A DNA stretch of 64,000 nucleotides from Kocuria tytonis (GTDB taxonomy: Bacteria; Actinomycetota; Actinomycetes; Actinomycetales; Micrococcaceae), in the NCBI RefSeq assembly GCF_003226895.2, contig NZ_PNJG02000002.1, positions 496,001 through 560,000 on the forward strand, read 5' to 3'. The translations under genes and the position numbers were made by a program. The notes beneath the pieces were generated by a model. It had not been told where the DNA came from and did not search any database. It saw only the letters and a list, made by a program, of their open reading frames with translations. Positions 35,077 through 44,706 of the stretch are shown here, piece by piece. Every line of letters begins with the position of its first letter. Within the stretch, counting starts at the first letter, position 1.

Positions 35077-35098
35077 GGGGACCACCCGTGAAACATGC

Positions 35099-35150
35099 GA
35101 GTGCACTCCCACCGGCGGGACACCGCGGTTCCCGCGGCGGAAGTGCACTC
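35099..35150. repeat. palindromic end-of-gene repeat, copy C
   Basis: Perfect 9-bp arms GAGTGCACT (35099-35107) and AGTGCACTC (35142-35150) enclosing a G/C-rich inner hairpin. The layout (arm, CCCACCG, inner stem, arm) matches copy A. It lies between two convergent stops and may terminate both. A copy of the 11-mer GCGGCGTCGTC follows at 35170-35180. Confidence 0.6.
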
Positions 35151-35200
35151 ACCTGTGAGAGTCGTCCCAGCGGCGTCGTCCGCGTGGGTCCATGGCGGGA

Positions 35201-36457
35201 TCAGCCCGGGTTCATCGCCCGCGGCGCGCCCATGCCCGGGTCCACCTGGGTGGGGCCGCTGGCGGAGGGGCGGATGCCCACGTCGAAGATCTCCGTGGGC
35301 AGGTACACCGTGGCGCACGAGTTGGGGATGTCCACCACCCCGGAGAAGCGGCCCTCGATGGGGGCGGCGCCCAGCAGCAGGTAGGCCTGCTCCTTGGACC
35401 AGCCGAACTTGGCGAGGTAGTCGATCGCGTGCAGGATCGCGCGCTGGTAGGACAGGTGCGAGTCCAGGTAGCGCTGCTCGCCGTCGAGCGTCACGGACGT
35501 GCCCGAGAACGCCAGCCACTCCGAGTACACCGGCCCGTTGCGCCCGGGCATGAAGATGGCGTTCTCGCTCACGCCGTAGGTGTCCATGCCGCCCTTGATC
35601 ACGTCCACGTGGATGTCGATGAAACCGCCCATCTCGATGCCGCCGCAGAACGTGATCTCGCCGTCCCCCTGGGAGAAGTGCAGGTCACCCATGGAGAGGC
35701 TCGCCCCGGACACGTACACCGGGTAGAACACGCGTGAGCCCTTGGTGAAGTTCTTGATGTCCTGGTTGCCGCCGTTCTCGCGCGGGGGAGCGGTGCGGGC
35801 GCCCTCACCGGCCACGCGGTCGAAGTCCGCGCCGCTCAGCGAGCCCAGGATCGCGGAGTCCGGCTCCGGCGGCAGGGCCAGCGGGGGCACGCGGTTCGGC
35901 TCGGTGGCGATCAGGTCGCCCTCGCGCTTGTTCCAGGTCTTCAGTAGGTCCGCGGACGGTGCGGTGCCCATGAGGCCGGGGTGGACCATGCCCGTGAACG
36001 TCACGCCGGGGATGTGCCGGGACGTGCACTCGCCACCCCGGAAGTCCCACACGGCCTTGTACGCGTCCGGAAACTGGTCCACCAGGAAGCTGCCGCCGTT
36101 CTTCTGCGCGAAGATCCCCGTGTAGCCCCAGCCCTGCCCGGCCAGCGGCCCCTCCTCCTGCGGAATGGGCCCCACGTCCAGGATGTCCACGATCAGCAGG
36201 TCACCGGGCTCCGCGCCCTCGATCCGGAACGGCCCGGACAGCGCATGCACCCGGTTCAGGGGAGCGTCCCGGATGTCGTCCGCGGAGTCGTCGTTCTTGA
36301 TGGCGCCGTCGAACCACTCGCGGCAGTCGATGCGGTAGCTCTCCCCGCGCTTGAGTGTGGCCACGGGCGGGATGTCCGGGTGCCAGCGGTTGTGGCCGGT
36401 CAGCTTCTGTTCGGTGAAGGGCTTGGTGGAATCCAGCGGGAAAATCACTTCTGGCAT
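35201..36457 (-). CDS. fmdA: formamidase/acetamidase
   Basis: 418 residues, the typical size of FmdA/AmdA amidases that release ammonia from formamide or short amides. Signature stretches: HNRWHPDIPPVA near the start, GDLLIVDILDVGP, FRGGECTSRHIPGV, HPGLMGTAPS, GGNQDIKNFTKGSRVFYPV, and MGDLHFSQGDGEITFCGGIEMGG. ATG 36457 is chosen because the conserved family start follows and AGAAAGG lies upstream. Next gene on the same strand is the FmdB-type zinc-ribbon protein, 58 bp before it in transcription order; that pairing is typical. Confidence 0.93.
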   Translation of the reverse strand: MPEVIFPLDSTKPFTEQKLTGHNRWHPDIPPVATLKRGESYRIDCREWFDGAIKNDDSADDIRDAPLNRVHALSGPFRIEGAEPGDLLIVDILDVGPIPQEEGPLAGQGWGYTGIFAQKNGGSFLVDQFPDAYKAVWDFRGGECTSRHIPGVTFTGMVHPGLMGTAPSADLLKTWNKREGDLIATEPNRVPPLALPPEPDSAILGSLSGADFDRVAGEGARTAPPRENGGNQDIKNFTKGSRVFYPVYVSGASLSMGDLHFSQGDGEITFCGGIEMGGFIDIHVDVIKGGMDTYGVSENAIFMPGRNGPVYSEWLAFSGTSVTLDGEQRYLDSHLSYQRAILHAIDYLAKFGWSKEQAYLLLGAAPIEGRFSGVVDIPNSCATVYLPTEIFDVGIRPSASGPTQVDPGMGAPRAMNPG

Positions 36458-36515
36458 GGTCCGTGACCTTTCTGGAGAGCCCCGCGGGCGGTTCCCGCGC
36501 GGCAGTGCGGGGAAG

Positions 36516-36809
36516 CTAGGGCCGCGGCAGCTTCGCGTGCCGGGGGTCCCGGGTGACACTCGGCGCAGTACCCGGGGAGCCGGACTGGCGGGGCAGGGAG
36601 CGGACGACGTCGGGCGCGTCAGCCGTGCGGGCGGCGTCGTCAATGGCGCGGGCTCGCGGAGAGTTCGCGCGGGACAGGCCCACGGCGGAGAACACGCGTC
36701 GCGCGTCCGCGCCGCACGCGGGACAGTCCTGGGAGCGCGGCACCTGGGCCATGGCGTGGTGGGCGTCGAACGGCCCGCAGGCCTCGCACCGGAACTCGTA
36801 GACGGGCAT
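36516..36809 (-). CDS. fmdB: FmdB-type zinc-ribbon regulatory protein
   Basis: 97 residues. It begins PVYEFRCEACG and has a second pair in DCPACGADARRVFS, the two Cx2C knuckles of the FmdB zinc ribbon. The C-terminal 50 residues are low-complexity and include a copy of the 11-mer repeat (36631-36641). FmdB proteins are encoded with formamidase and were proposed as regulators; direct evidence is thin. It precedes fmdA in the same direction with 58 bp between, a likely two-gene operon. Confidence 0.88.
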   Translation of the reverse strand: MPVYEFRCEACGPFDAHHAMAQVPRSQDCPACGADARRVFSAVGLSRANSPRARAIDDAARTADAPDVVRSLPRQSGSPGTAPSVTRDPRHAKLPRP

Positions 36810-36901
36810 GGACGCTCCCTTCGCGCGTGTGAGCCACGATATAACTCGGACTGCGGCGGGGACAGGTCCGAGCGCTGCCCCGTGGGCGGCCCGACGTACA
36901 G

Positions 36902-36960
36902 GGAGAGGTTCTGCCCCCGACAACGCGATGTTCAGGGGCAGAACCTCTCCTCGGACGCGG
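36902..36960. repeat. palindromic end-of-gene repeat, copy B
   Basis: Perfect 16-bp stem (36902-36917 with 36935-36950) around a 17-nt loop, followed by TCGGACGCGG. It is about 90 bp downstream of the hutH stop in transcription direction and upstream of fmdB, so it may terminate the hut operon. Sequence closely related to copy A at 28450. Confidence 0.7.
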
Positions 36961-37037
36961 CGTCCCGCACCCCGCGTACCCGCCGCGCGCGGGGCAGGCA
37001 CGCGGGCGACGTCGTGCCCCGCCCCCGCGCGAGCCGG

Positions 37038-38600
37038 TCAGTTCAGCGGACCCACCGCGGACTCGACCGTGCGCACCAGGCGGCCCGAGGCTACGTACTC
37101 CTCCGCCGCCTCGATCTCCGGGGCCATGAAGCGGTCCGCGCCGGGGGCACCCACGCGGCCGTCCAGGTCCTTGATGACGGCCGACGCCGCCGCGCCCGGT
37201 TCCAGGGGCGCGCGCAGGGCGATTGCGCGGGTGGAGGTGAGCAGCTCGATGGCGAGCACCCGGCGCAGGTTCAGCACGGACTGGCGCAGCTTGCGCGCGG
37301 CGTGCCAGCCCATGGACACGTGGTCCTCCTGCATGGCCGAGCTGGGGATGGAGTCCACGGAGGCGGGCGCGGCCAGGCGCTTCATGTCCGAGACCAGCCC
37401 GGCCTGGGTGTACTGGGCGATCATCAGCCCGGAGTCCGTGCCCGGGTCCTCCGCGAGGAAAGGGGGCAGGCCGTGGGAGCGGGCCGGGTCCAGCATGCGG
37501 TCCGTGCGGCGCTCGGACATGGATGCGAGGTCCGCGATGGGGATGGCCAGGAAGTCCAGCACGTAGGCCACGGGGGCGCCGTGGAAGTTGCCGTTGGAGC
37601 TCACGGTGCCGTCGTCCAGCACCACGGGGTTGTCCACGGCCGCGGCGAGCTCCTGCTGCGCGACGTTCAGGGCGTACGCCGCGGTGTCCCGGCTGCCGCC
37701 CGCCACCTGGGGGGCGCAGCGCAGGGAGTAGGCGTCCTGCACACGGTCGTCGCCCACGCGGTGGGAGGCCACGATGCCCGAGCCCTCCAGCACCTTGAGC
37801 ATGTTCGCCGCGGCATACTTCTGGCCCGGGTGGGGGCGCAGCGGCTCGTGCAGCTCGGGGACGAACACCCGGTCCGTGCCCAGCAGGCCCTCCACGGAGA
37901 ACGCGGCGGTGATGTCCGCGGCGGTGAGCAGATTCTGCAGGTCCGCCAGCGCCATGATGAGCTGGCCGAGCATGCCGTCCGTGCCGTTGATGAGCGCCAG
38001 GCCCTCCTTCTCGGCCAGGGTCACGGGCTGGATGCCGGCCTCGGCGAGAAGCTCGGGGACGGGGCGCTCGGTGCCGTCGGGCCCGACGGCGCGGCCCTCG
38101 CCCATGAGCACGAGCGCACAGTGGGCGAGCGGGGCCAGGTCACCCGAGCAGCCCAGCGAGCCGAACTCGTGCACCACCGGGGTGATGCCCGCGTTGAGCA
38201 CGGCGAGCATGGTCTCCAGGGTCTCCACGCGGATGCCGGTGTGCCCAGAGGCCAGGGTCTTGGCGCGCAGGAACATCAGCGCCCGCACCACCTCCCGCTC
38301 CACGGTGGGCCCGGTGCCCGCGGCGTGGGAGCGCACCAGGGACTTCTGCAGCCGGGTGCGCTTCTCCAGGGGGATGTGCTTGTTGGCCAGCGCGCCGAAG
38401 CCGGTGGAGATCCCGTACGCGGGCACGTCCGACGCCGCCAGCTCGTCGATGTGGCGGCGCACCTTGGCGACGTGCTCGCGGGCTTCCCCGGTCAGCTCCA
38501 CGCCGGCGTCGTGGCGGGCGACGGCGATCACGTCACCCACCGTGACGCCGGAGGATCCCAGCTGCACGGTGGTGGGGAGGTCGGTGTCGAAGAGAGTCAT
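37038..38600 (-). CDS. hutH: histidine ammonia-lyase
   Basis: 520 residues, the usual size. It deaminates histidine to urocanate, the first step of histidine use. The MIO cofactor-forming loop is GSLGCSGDLAPLAH, that is Cys-Ser-Gly rather than the more common Ala-Ser-Gly; I recall the Cys variant from Streptomyces. YGISTGFGALAN near the N-terminus and the QEDHVSMGWHAARK stretch are diagnostic. Last gene of the hutU-hutI-transporter-hutH series, with 83 bp to the transporter. Confidence 0.96.
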   Translation of the reverse strand: MTLFDTDLPTTVQLGSSGVTVGDVIAVARHDAGVELTGEAREHVAKVRRHIDELAASDVPAYGISTGFGALANKHIPLEKRTRLQKSLVRSHAAGTGPTVEREVVRALMFLRAKTLASGHTGIRVETLETMLAVLNAGITPVVHEFGSLGCSGDLAPLAHCALVLMGEGRAVGPDGTERPVPELLAEAGIQPVTLAEKEGLALINGTDGMLGQLIMALADLQNLLTAADITAAFSVEGLLGTDRVFVPELHEPLRPHPGQKYAAANMLKVLEGSGIVASHRVGDDRVQDAYSLRCAPQVAGGSRDTAAYALNVAQQELAAAVDNPVVLDDGTVSSNGNFHGAPVAYVLDFLAIPIADLASMSERRTDRMLDPARSHGLPPFLAEDPGTDSGLMIAQYTQAGLVSDMKRLAAPASVDSIPSSAMQEDHVSMGWHAARKLRQSVLNLRRVLAIELLTSTRAIALRAPLEPGAAASAVIKDLDGRVGAPGADRFMAPEIEAAEEYVASGRLVRTVESAVGPLN

Positions 38601-38683
38601 GGGGAGGGGTCCTTCCGGTCGGGAGTGGTTCGGGAGAAGTGTGTCAGGGCGGTGCAGTGCACGTGCGCCGCGGGCGCTGCGCG

Positions 38684-40003
38684 CTAGGTGAGCAGCCGCA
38701 CCAGCGGGGTGGCGATGAGGATGGTGAGCGCCACGCGCTCGAACCAGATGACCACCAGCGAGCGGATGGAGACCGGGATCTCGGTGGCCAGGATGGACGG
38801 CACGAGAGCGGAGAAGAAGATGATCGCGGAGACGCAGACAATCGCGATCACCAGGCGCAGGACGAGCGAGTCCTGCCCGGCCACCAGGGTGGCGGGGAGG
38901 AACATCTCCGCGATGCCCGTTGCCGAGGCCTTACCCGCAAGCAGGGGCTCCGGCAGGCCCACGATCCACGCGAACGGCACGAAGAGGTACCCCAGCCAGT
39001 CGAAGATCGGGGTGTAGCGGGCCAGCACCAGTCCGAGCAGACCGATCGAGAGGATCGACGGGAGGATGGACATGGCCATGCGCAGGCCGTCCCGGAGGTT
39101 GTCCCACACGTTGCGGCCCAGGCTGGGGGCGGTGTGCAGGGCCCCGCGTGCCTCGGCCCACGCGTGGTGGAAGCGAAGGCCGGTGACCAGCTTCTCCGGC
39201 TGGTGCTCCACGCCGGGGTAGGGGTCGTCCGGGATGCGGCTCAGCGGCGGGATCCGCACGGTGATGGCGGTGACCAGGAAGGTGACCACCAGGGCCAGCC
39301 AGAAGTAGAGCAGCCAGTGGTCCATGAGGTCCAGGGCCTTGGCCACGATCACCATGAAGCTCGCGGACACCGTGGAGAAGCCCGTGGCAATGATGGCCGC
39401 TTCCCGCGCCGTGTAGCGGCCCTCCCGGTAGACGCGGTCGGTGAGCAGGAGTGCCAGGGAGTAGCTGCCCACGAAGGACGCCACGGCGTCGATGGCCGAA
39501 CGGCCCGGGGTGCGCCACACCGGACGCATGACCGGCTGCAGGAACACCCCGATGAACTCCATGAGTCCGTACCCGATGAGCAGGGCCAGGAACACGGCCC
39601 CGATGGGCACGATCAGCCCCACCGGGATCACCAGGGAGTTGAAGAGGAACGGGCCCATGTCCTTGGCCATGAGCCAGTCCGGGCCCACGCCGAAGACCAG
39701 GGCGCAGCCGACCACCAGACCCAGGATGTTCAGGAGTGCGAACACCATCTTCACAGGGGAGGCCCGCCAGGAGCCCGTGACGAACGGGAACACCGTCCCG
39801 GCGAGAATCACCGCCAGCGCGTAATAGGGCACGGCGGCACCCACGTTCTCCCGGAGCCACGTGACGATGTGGTCCAAGGGGATGGTGCTCTTGCCGCCGA
39901 TGGTGACGGGCACGAAGAACATGAAGATGCCGATGGCGCTGTAGAGCACGAAGCGCAGCACATCGGCGCGGTTGGTGCGCGCGGGTTCCTGGAGTGTGCT
40001 CAT
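38684..40003 (-). CDS. YjiH-family multi-helix membrane protein in the hut operon
   Basis: 439 residues with about ten to eleven membrane helices. The nucleoside-recognition (GATE) type pattern is seen in GRSAIDAVASFVGSYSLALLL and KASATGIAEMFLPATLVAG, matching the YjiH family of uncharacterised membrane proteins. AGGA lies 8 nt before the ATG at 40003; an upstream extension to 40153 is low-complexity. Placed between hutI and hutH, it may move histidine, urocanate or formimidoylglutamate. That is inferred from position; the family has no proven substrate to my knowledge. Confidence 0.85.
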   Translation of the reverse strand: MSTLQEPARTNRADVLRFVLYSAIGIFMFFVPVTIGGKSTIPLDHIVTWLRENVGAAVPYYALAVILAGTVFPFVTGSWRASPVKMVFALLNILGLVVGCALVFGVGPDWLMAKDMGPFLFNSLVIPVGLIVPIGAVFLALLIGYGLMEFIGVFLQPVMRPVWRTPGRSAIDAVASFVGSYSLALLLTDRVYREGRYTAREAAIIATGFSTVSASFMVIVAKALDLMDHWLLYFWLALVVTFLVTAITVRIPPLSRIPDDPYPGVEHQPEKLVTGLRFHHAWAEARGALHTAPSLGRNVWDNLRDGLRMAMSILPSILSIGLLGLVLARYTPIFDWLGYLFVPFAWIVGLPEPLLAGKASATGIAEMFLPATLVAGQDSLVLRLVIAIVCVSAIIFFSALVPSILATEIPVSIRSLVVIWFERVALTILIATPLVRLLT

Positions 40004-40116
40004 TTCACATCCTCGTGACGGGTGAATCGTGGGTGATGGTCGTGTGCCGCGGGGTGCGGCAGTGCCGGGCGGGGTTCGATCCGGGAGGCCCCGCAGAACG
40101 CTGCAGGGCCTCCGGC

Positions 40117-41450
40117 TCAGATCTCCCGGCGGCCCGCCCGCCACACGCCCCACGTGAGGGGCATGCCGGGGCGGTAGGCCAGGTGGACGGCCTGCGGGGC
40201 GTCCAGCACGTGCAGGTCCGCGCGCGTCCCCACCGCGAGGTGGCCCACGGCGGGGCGGTCCGGGGTGGAGACGTCACGACGCAGCGCCTGTGCGCCGCCG
40301 AGCGTGGCCGCACGGATGGCCTCGTCCACCGTGAGCTTCATCTGCAGCACCGCGGTGGCCACGCAGAAGTTCATGGACGTGGTGTAGCTGGTGCCGGGGT
40401 TGCAGTTGGACGCGATCGCCACGGTGGCGCCCGCGTCCAGCAGGCCCCGGGCCGGGGCCAGCGGGGCACGGGTGGAGAGGTCGCACGCCGGCAGCACGGT
40501 GGCCACGGTGTCCGAGCCGGCCAGCGCCGCCACGTCCTTGTCCGAGAGGAAGTTGCAGTGGTCCACGGACGCCGCCCCCAGCTCCACGGCCAGGGACACA
40601 CCCTCACCGGGGCCGATCTGGTTGCCGTGCACCCGCAGCCCGAGCCCCGCATCCCGGCAGGCCTCGAGCACGCGGCGCGACTGCTCGGGGTTGAACGCCC
40701 CGCGCTCGCAGAACACGTCCGCCCACTGCACGTACGGGGTCACGGCCTCGAGCATGGGCCCGCACACCGTCTCCACGTACTCGTCCGCGTCCACACCCTC
40801 GGGCACCAGGTGGGCACCCAGGAACGTGACCTCATCCGCGGCGTCCGTGGCGATCTTCGCGGCGCGCAGCTCCTGCTCCACGTCCAGGCCGTAGCCCGTC
40901 TTGGTCTCCAGATAGGTGGTGCCACCGGCCACGGCATCCCGCACGCGCCCGGCCACGAGCCCGCGCAGGGTCTCGTCACTGGCCTCCCGGGTGGCGTTCG
41001 TCGTCACGCCGATGCCGCCCGCCGCGTATGCCTCACCGGCCATACGTGCGGCGAACTCCTCACCGCGATCCCCGGCGAACACCAGGTGCGTGTGCGAGTC
41101 CACCCAGCCGGGCAGCGCCGCGCGTCCCTCGACGTCCACGGCACGGTCCGCCGCGGGTGCCTTGGAGGCGCGGCCCACCCACGCGATCAGCCCGTTCTCG
41201 ACGACGACGGCCGCGTCCCTGAGCACGGAGTCCTCGCCCCGCGCGGGGTCCACGGTGTGCAACTCGCCGATGCCGGTGATGAGCTCGGAGCCGCCGGCGG
41301 ACGACGCCGCCCGGTGCGACCGCGCGCCGGGCTGGGCTGCGTCTCTGGTCACCCCCGGTGCCGTCCCCGAGGAGGCGGCACCCGGGTGAGACTCGGTGCG
41401 GTGGCCGCGTGCGGCGTCGTCGTCCCCGGCGGGGGAGGTGGGGCGCCCGC

Positions 41451-41454
<4 letters not shown>
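40117..41454 (-). CDS. hutI: imidazolonepropionase
   Basis: 445 residues from the GTG that overlaps the hutU stop (GTGA). Amidohydrolase-fold enzyme turning imidazolone-5-propionate into formimidoyl-glutamate. Metal site in [14 protein letters not shown], substrate residues in [10 protein letters not shown], a His in RVHGNQIG, and SVDHCNFL further on. The first 45 residues are Ala/Gly/Asp-rich, contain two copies of the 11-mer repeat, and are not part of the family; a start near [13 protein letters not shown] is therefore possible. Codon context favours the coupled GTG. Confidence 0.92.
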
Positions 41455-43169
<1,715 letters not shown>

Positions 43170-43596
43170 GAGTGGTCCTCCTGGTGCGGGTCGGTCCGGG
43201 GCGCGTGAGGTCGCGGACGGGGAATGAGTCCATGGGACCACGGGCGGTGACGGGGGTCACGGGTTTTGGAGGGGGTTGTGTCTGGGATGCCAGACAGAGG
43301 CGGCCCATTCGCGGCTCTGTCTTGCGTAGGAGCGACGCCATGGGGCAAGAAAGTTTACAGTTGCAACTTAGTGTTGCTGTGTGGCATGTTAGGAACATTC
43401 GCAGTAACGGCCACGCTTCCGTATCGCCGAGAAATTTCTTGCTCGCGCTAAAGATCTGGACGGTCGCTTCGAGCAGTATGAGATGCACTACCCTTTTGAA
43501 TGTCTGGACGGCGCTGGGCAATAGTTAGGAAAAGACTCCTATTTCTGCAGACCCCACCCGAGTCTAAAAATCGGTATACCATCAAGGAGAGTTGGA
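43170..43596. other. hutU promoter region and left edge of the AT-rich island
   Basis: Holds the hut operator at 43279-43296. From about 43340 the GC content drops sharply. Within it, 43411-43524 is an open stretch reading RFRIAEKFLARAKDLDG and ending at TAG 43522-43524 with no start codon or SD; it could be the tail of a gene cut during insertion of the island. No complete gene is convincing here. Confidence 0.45.
43279..43296. promoter_or_regulatory. hut operator 1: TGTCTGGGATGCCAGACA
   Basis: Seven-bp arms TGTCTGG/CCAGACA around GATG, upstream of hutU. The same palindrome recurs in front of the divergent IclR-hutG pair at 46929-46946, so it is most likely the binding site of that IclR regulator. 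Confidence 0.75.
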
Positions 43597-44208
43597 ATGT
43601 TTGGTAGCATTGCGGACAAAATTGTCGCAAAAGCGGTTGATGTAATTCCTCCGAGACTTTTGTGGCAACTGTTCGTGTCCGTTATTGGCTCCATAGTCAT
43701 AGTGACGTGGACGGGGGCTGCTGACCCAAAAATTACATCCAGCGACGCACAAGACGCTAAAGCTATTGGCATGGCGGGCACGCCGCTGGGAACTATCTAC
43801 CGTTGCTTGGGCGCTCTTGGAATTCCGCATGATTGGGTCTGGTCTGGGTACAGCTACTTCGCGGACCGACCAGCCCTCGCCAACATTCTTGCTGGACTGG
43901 CCCTTGCTCTGAGTATAGGGGCCACGGCTACTTTAACGCATAAATTTCAGATCCCCTCGCCACCCGCATTTAACTGGTGGATTTGCGCACTAGTAATCAC
44001 ACAGTTTACCCCCGCATTCTTATGGATTTTAGCTATCGCCGTTGTTGCCAAGAGTATTTACGATCACCGGAAAGAAGCCCCCCGAAGTCTGGATGTGCTA
44101 TTGCTCCCTGGTGCGCAGATAATCTTCGCTGCCGCTTACTGGATTGTTACACTTCTCGCCGTTATTGCTGGTGGGGGTACACATCCCCCCAAGGTGCGTC
44201 TAGTTTAA
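43597..44208 (+). CDS. four-helix membrane protein in AT-rich island, unknown function
   Basis: 203 residues. Hydrophobic helices at about 20-38, 92-112, 124-150 and 166-190, with a basic cytoplasmic loop (KSIYDHRKEAPRS) before the last. AAGGAGAG precedes the ATG. Codon use (TTA, ATA, AAA, ACT) differs strongly from the chromosome, so it is recently acquired. About 500 bp upstream of and on the same strand as the PD-(D/E)XK-like gene, it could be its membrane effector or an unrelated passenger. No known family recognised. Confidence 0.6.
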   Translation: MFGSIADKIVAKAVDVIPPRLLWQLFVSVIGSIVIVTWTGAADPKITSSDAQDAKAIGMAGTPLGTIYRCLGALGIPHDWVWSGYSYFADRPALANILAGLALALSIGATATLTHKFQIPSPPAFNWWICALVITQFTPAFLWILAIAVVAKSIYDHRKEAPRSLDVLLLPGAQIIFAAAYWIVTLLAVIAGGGTHPPKVRLV

Positions 44209-44706
44209 GGGAGGGATTCCATGTTTAAATACCCGGCAAGCACCAGTGAGCAGACTGGATCTCCAGTGGACCTAGGGGAACATGGGAATATAGGCGCGGG
44301 TGGTCTGTTACCGTGCATGAATGTGGAGCAGGATTGCATTATCGCGCCGGTGGGCCTGGGCTCTGCGGACGCAGGTCACCGCCGAGATCTTCGGGCACAT
44401 TGGGCCTCTGTAAATAGGGCAAAAGTGGTCCACACGCCGGATCCACTACCTGCTGAAACTGGGGTACCAGCTGCATATGCCCGGGGGAATTGTATGTAGA
44501 TAGCCTGAGTGCGGACAAGGTCATTCTCGTGAGTCCACACGGGTCGATCCAGGTGCGCGAGGCCTCGTGAAAACGTGCGTGATGGGAGAGGGTAGTTTCA
44601 AAAAACAGCAAGAATCTAATGCAGGTAAAACTGGCCAACTTCACTCGATTTGCTGAAGATGAAGACTAATCTATGAGTTGAATATAGAAAAGAGGCAGAG
44701 AAATCC
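44209..44706. other. 498-bp mosaic stretch inside the island
   Basis: GC content is uneven: higher in 44280-44560, low on both sides. One open frame (44221-44499, listed separately) has a good SD. A second frame across 44370-44480 reads TQVTAEIFGHIGPL, a stop, then TRRIHYLLKLGYQLHMPGG, which might be decayed mobile-element or regulator sequence; too short to name. No terminal inverted repeats found. Confidence 0.35.
44221..44499 (+). CDS. possible small protein, doubtful
   Basis: 92 codons from an ATG with AGGGAGGG 6 nt upstream, 12 bp after the membrane-protein gene. The product is Gly/Ala-rich, with no helix pattern, no membrane span and no recognised motif. Codon use is mixed. The SD and position speak for it, the composition against it; it may be a chance frame in decayed DNA. 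Confidence 0.3.
   Translation: MFKYPASTSEQTGSPVDLGEHGNIGAGGLLPCMNVEQDCIIAPVGLGSADAGHRRDLRAHWASVNRAKVVHTPDPLPAETGVPAAYARGNCM

Noticed and set aside
35099-35150. The palindromic repeats as CRISPR repeats
   Set aside because: Single copies kilobases apart, no spacers, no cas genes.
37038-38600. Cys-Ser-Gly in the HutH cofactor loop as a defect
   Set aside because: I recall the same Cys variant in actinobacterial HutH, and the rest of the enzyme is intact.
44370-44560. Insertion sequence remnant in the hut island
   Set aside because: The short frames only vaguely resemble integrase text; no terminal inverted repeats or DDE motif, so not called a mobile element.
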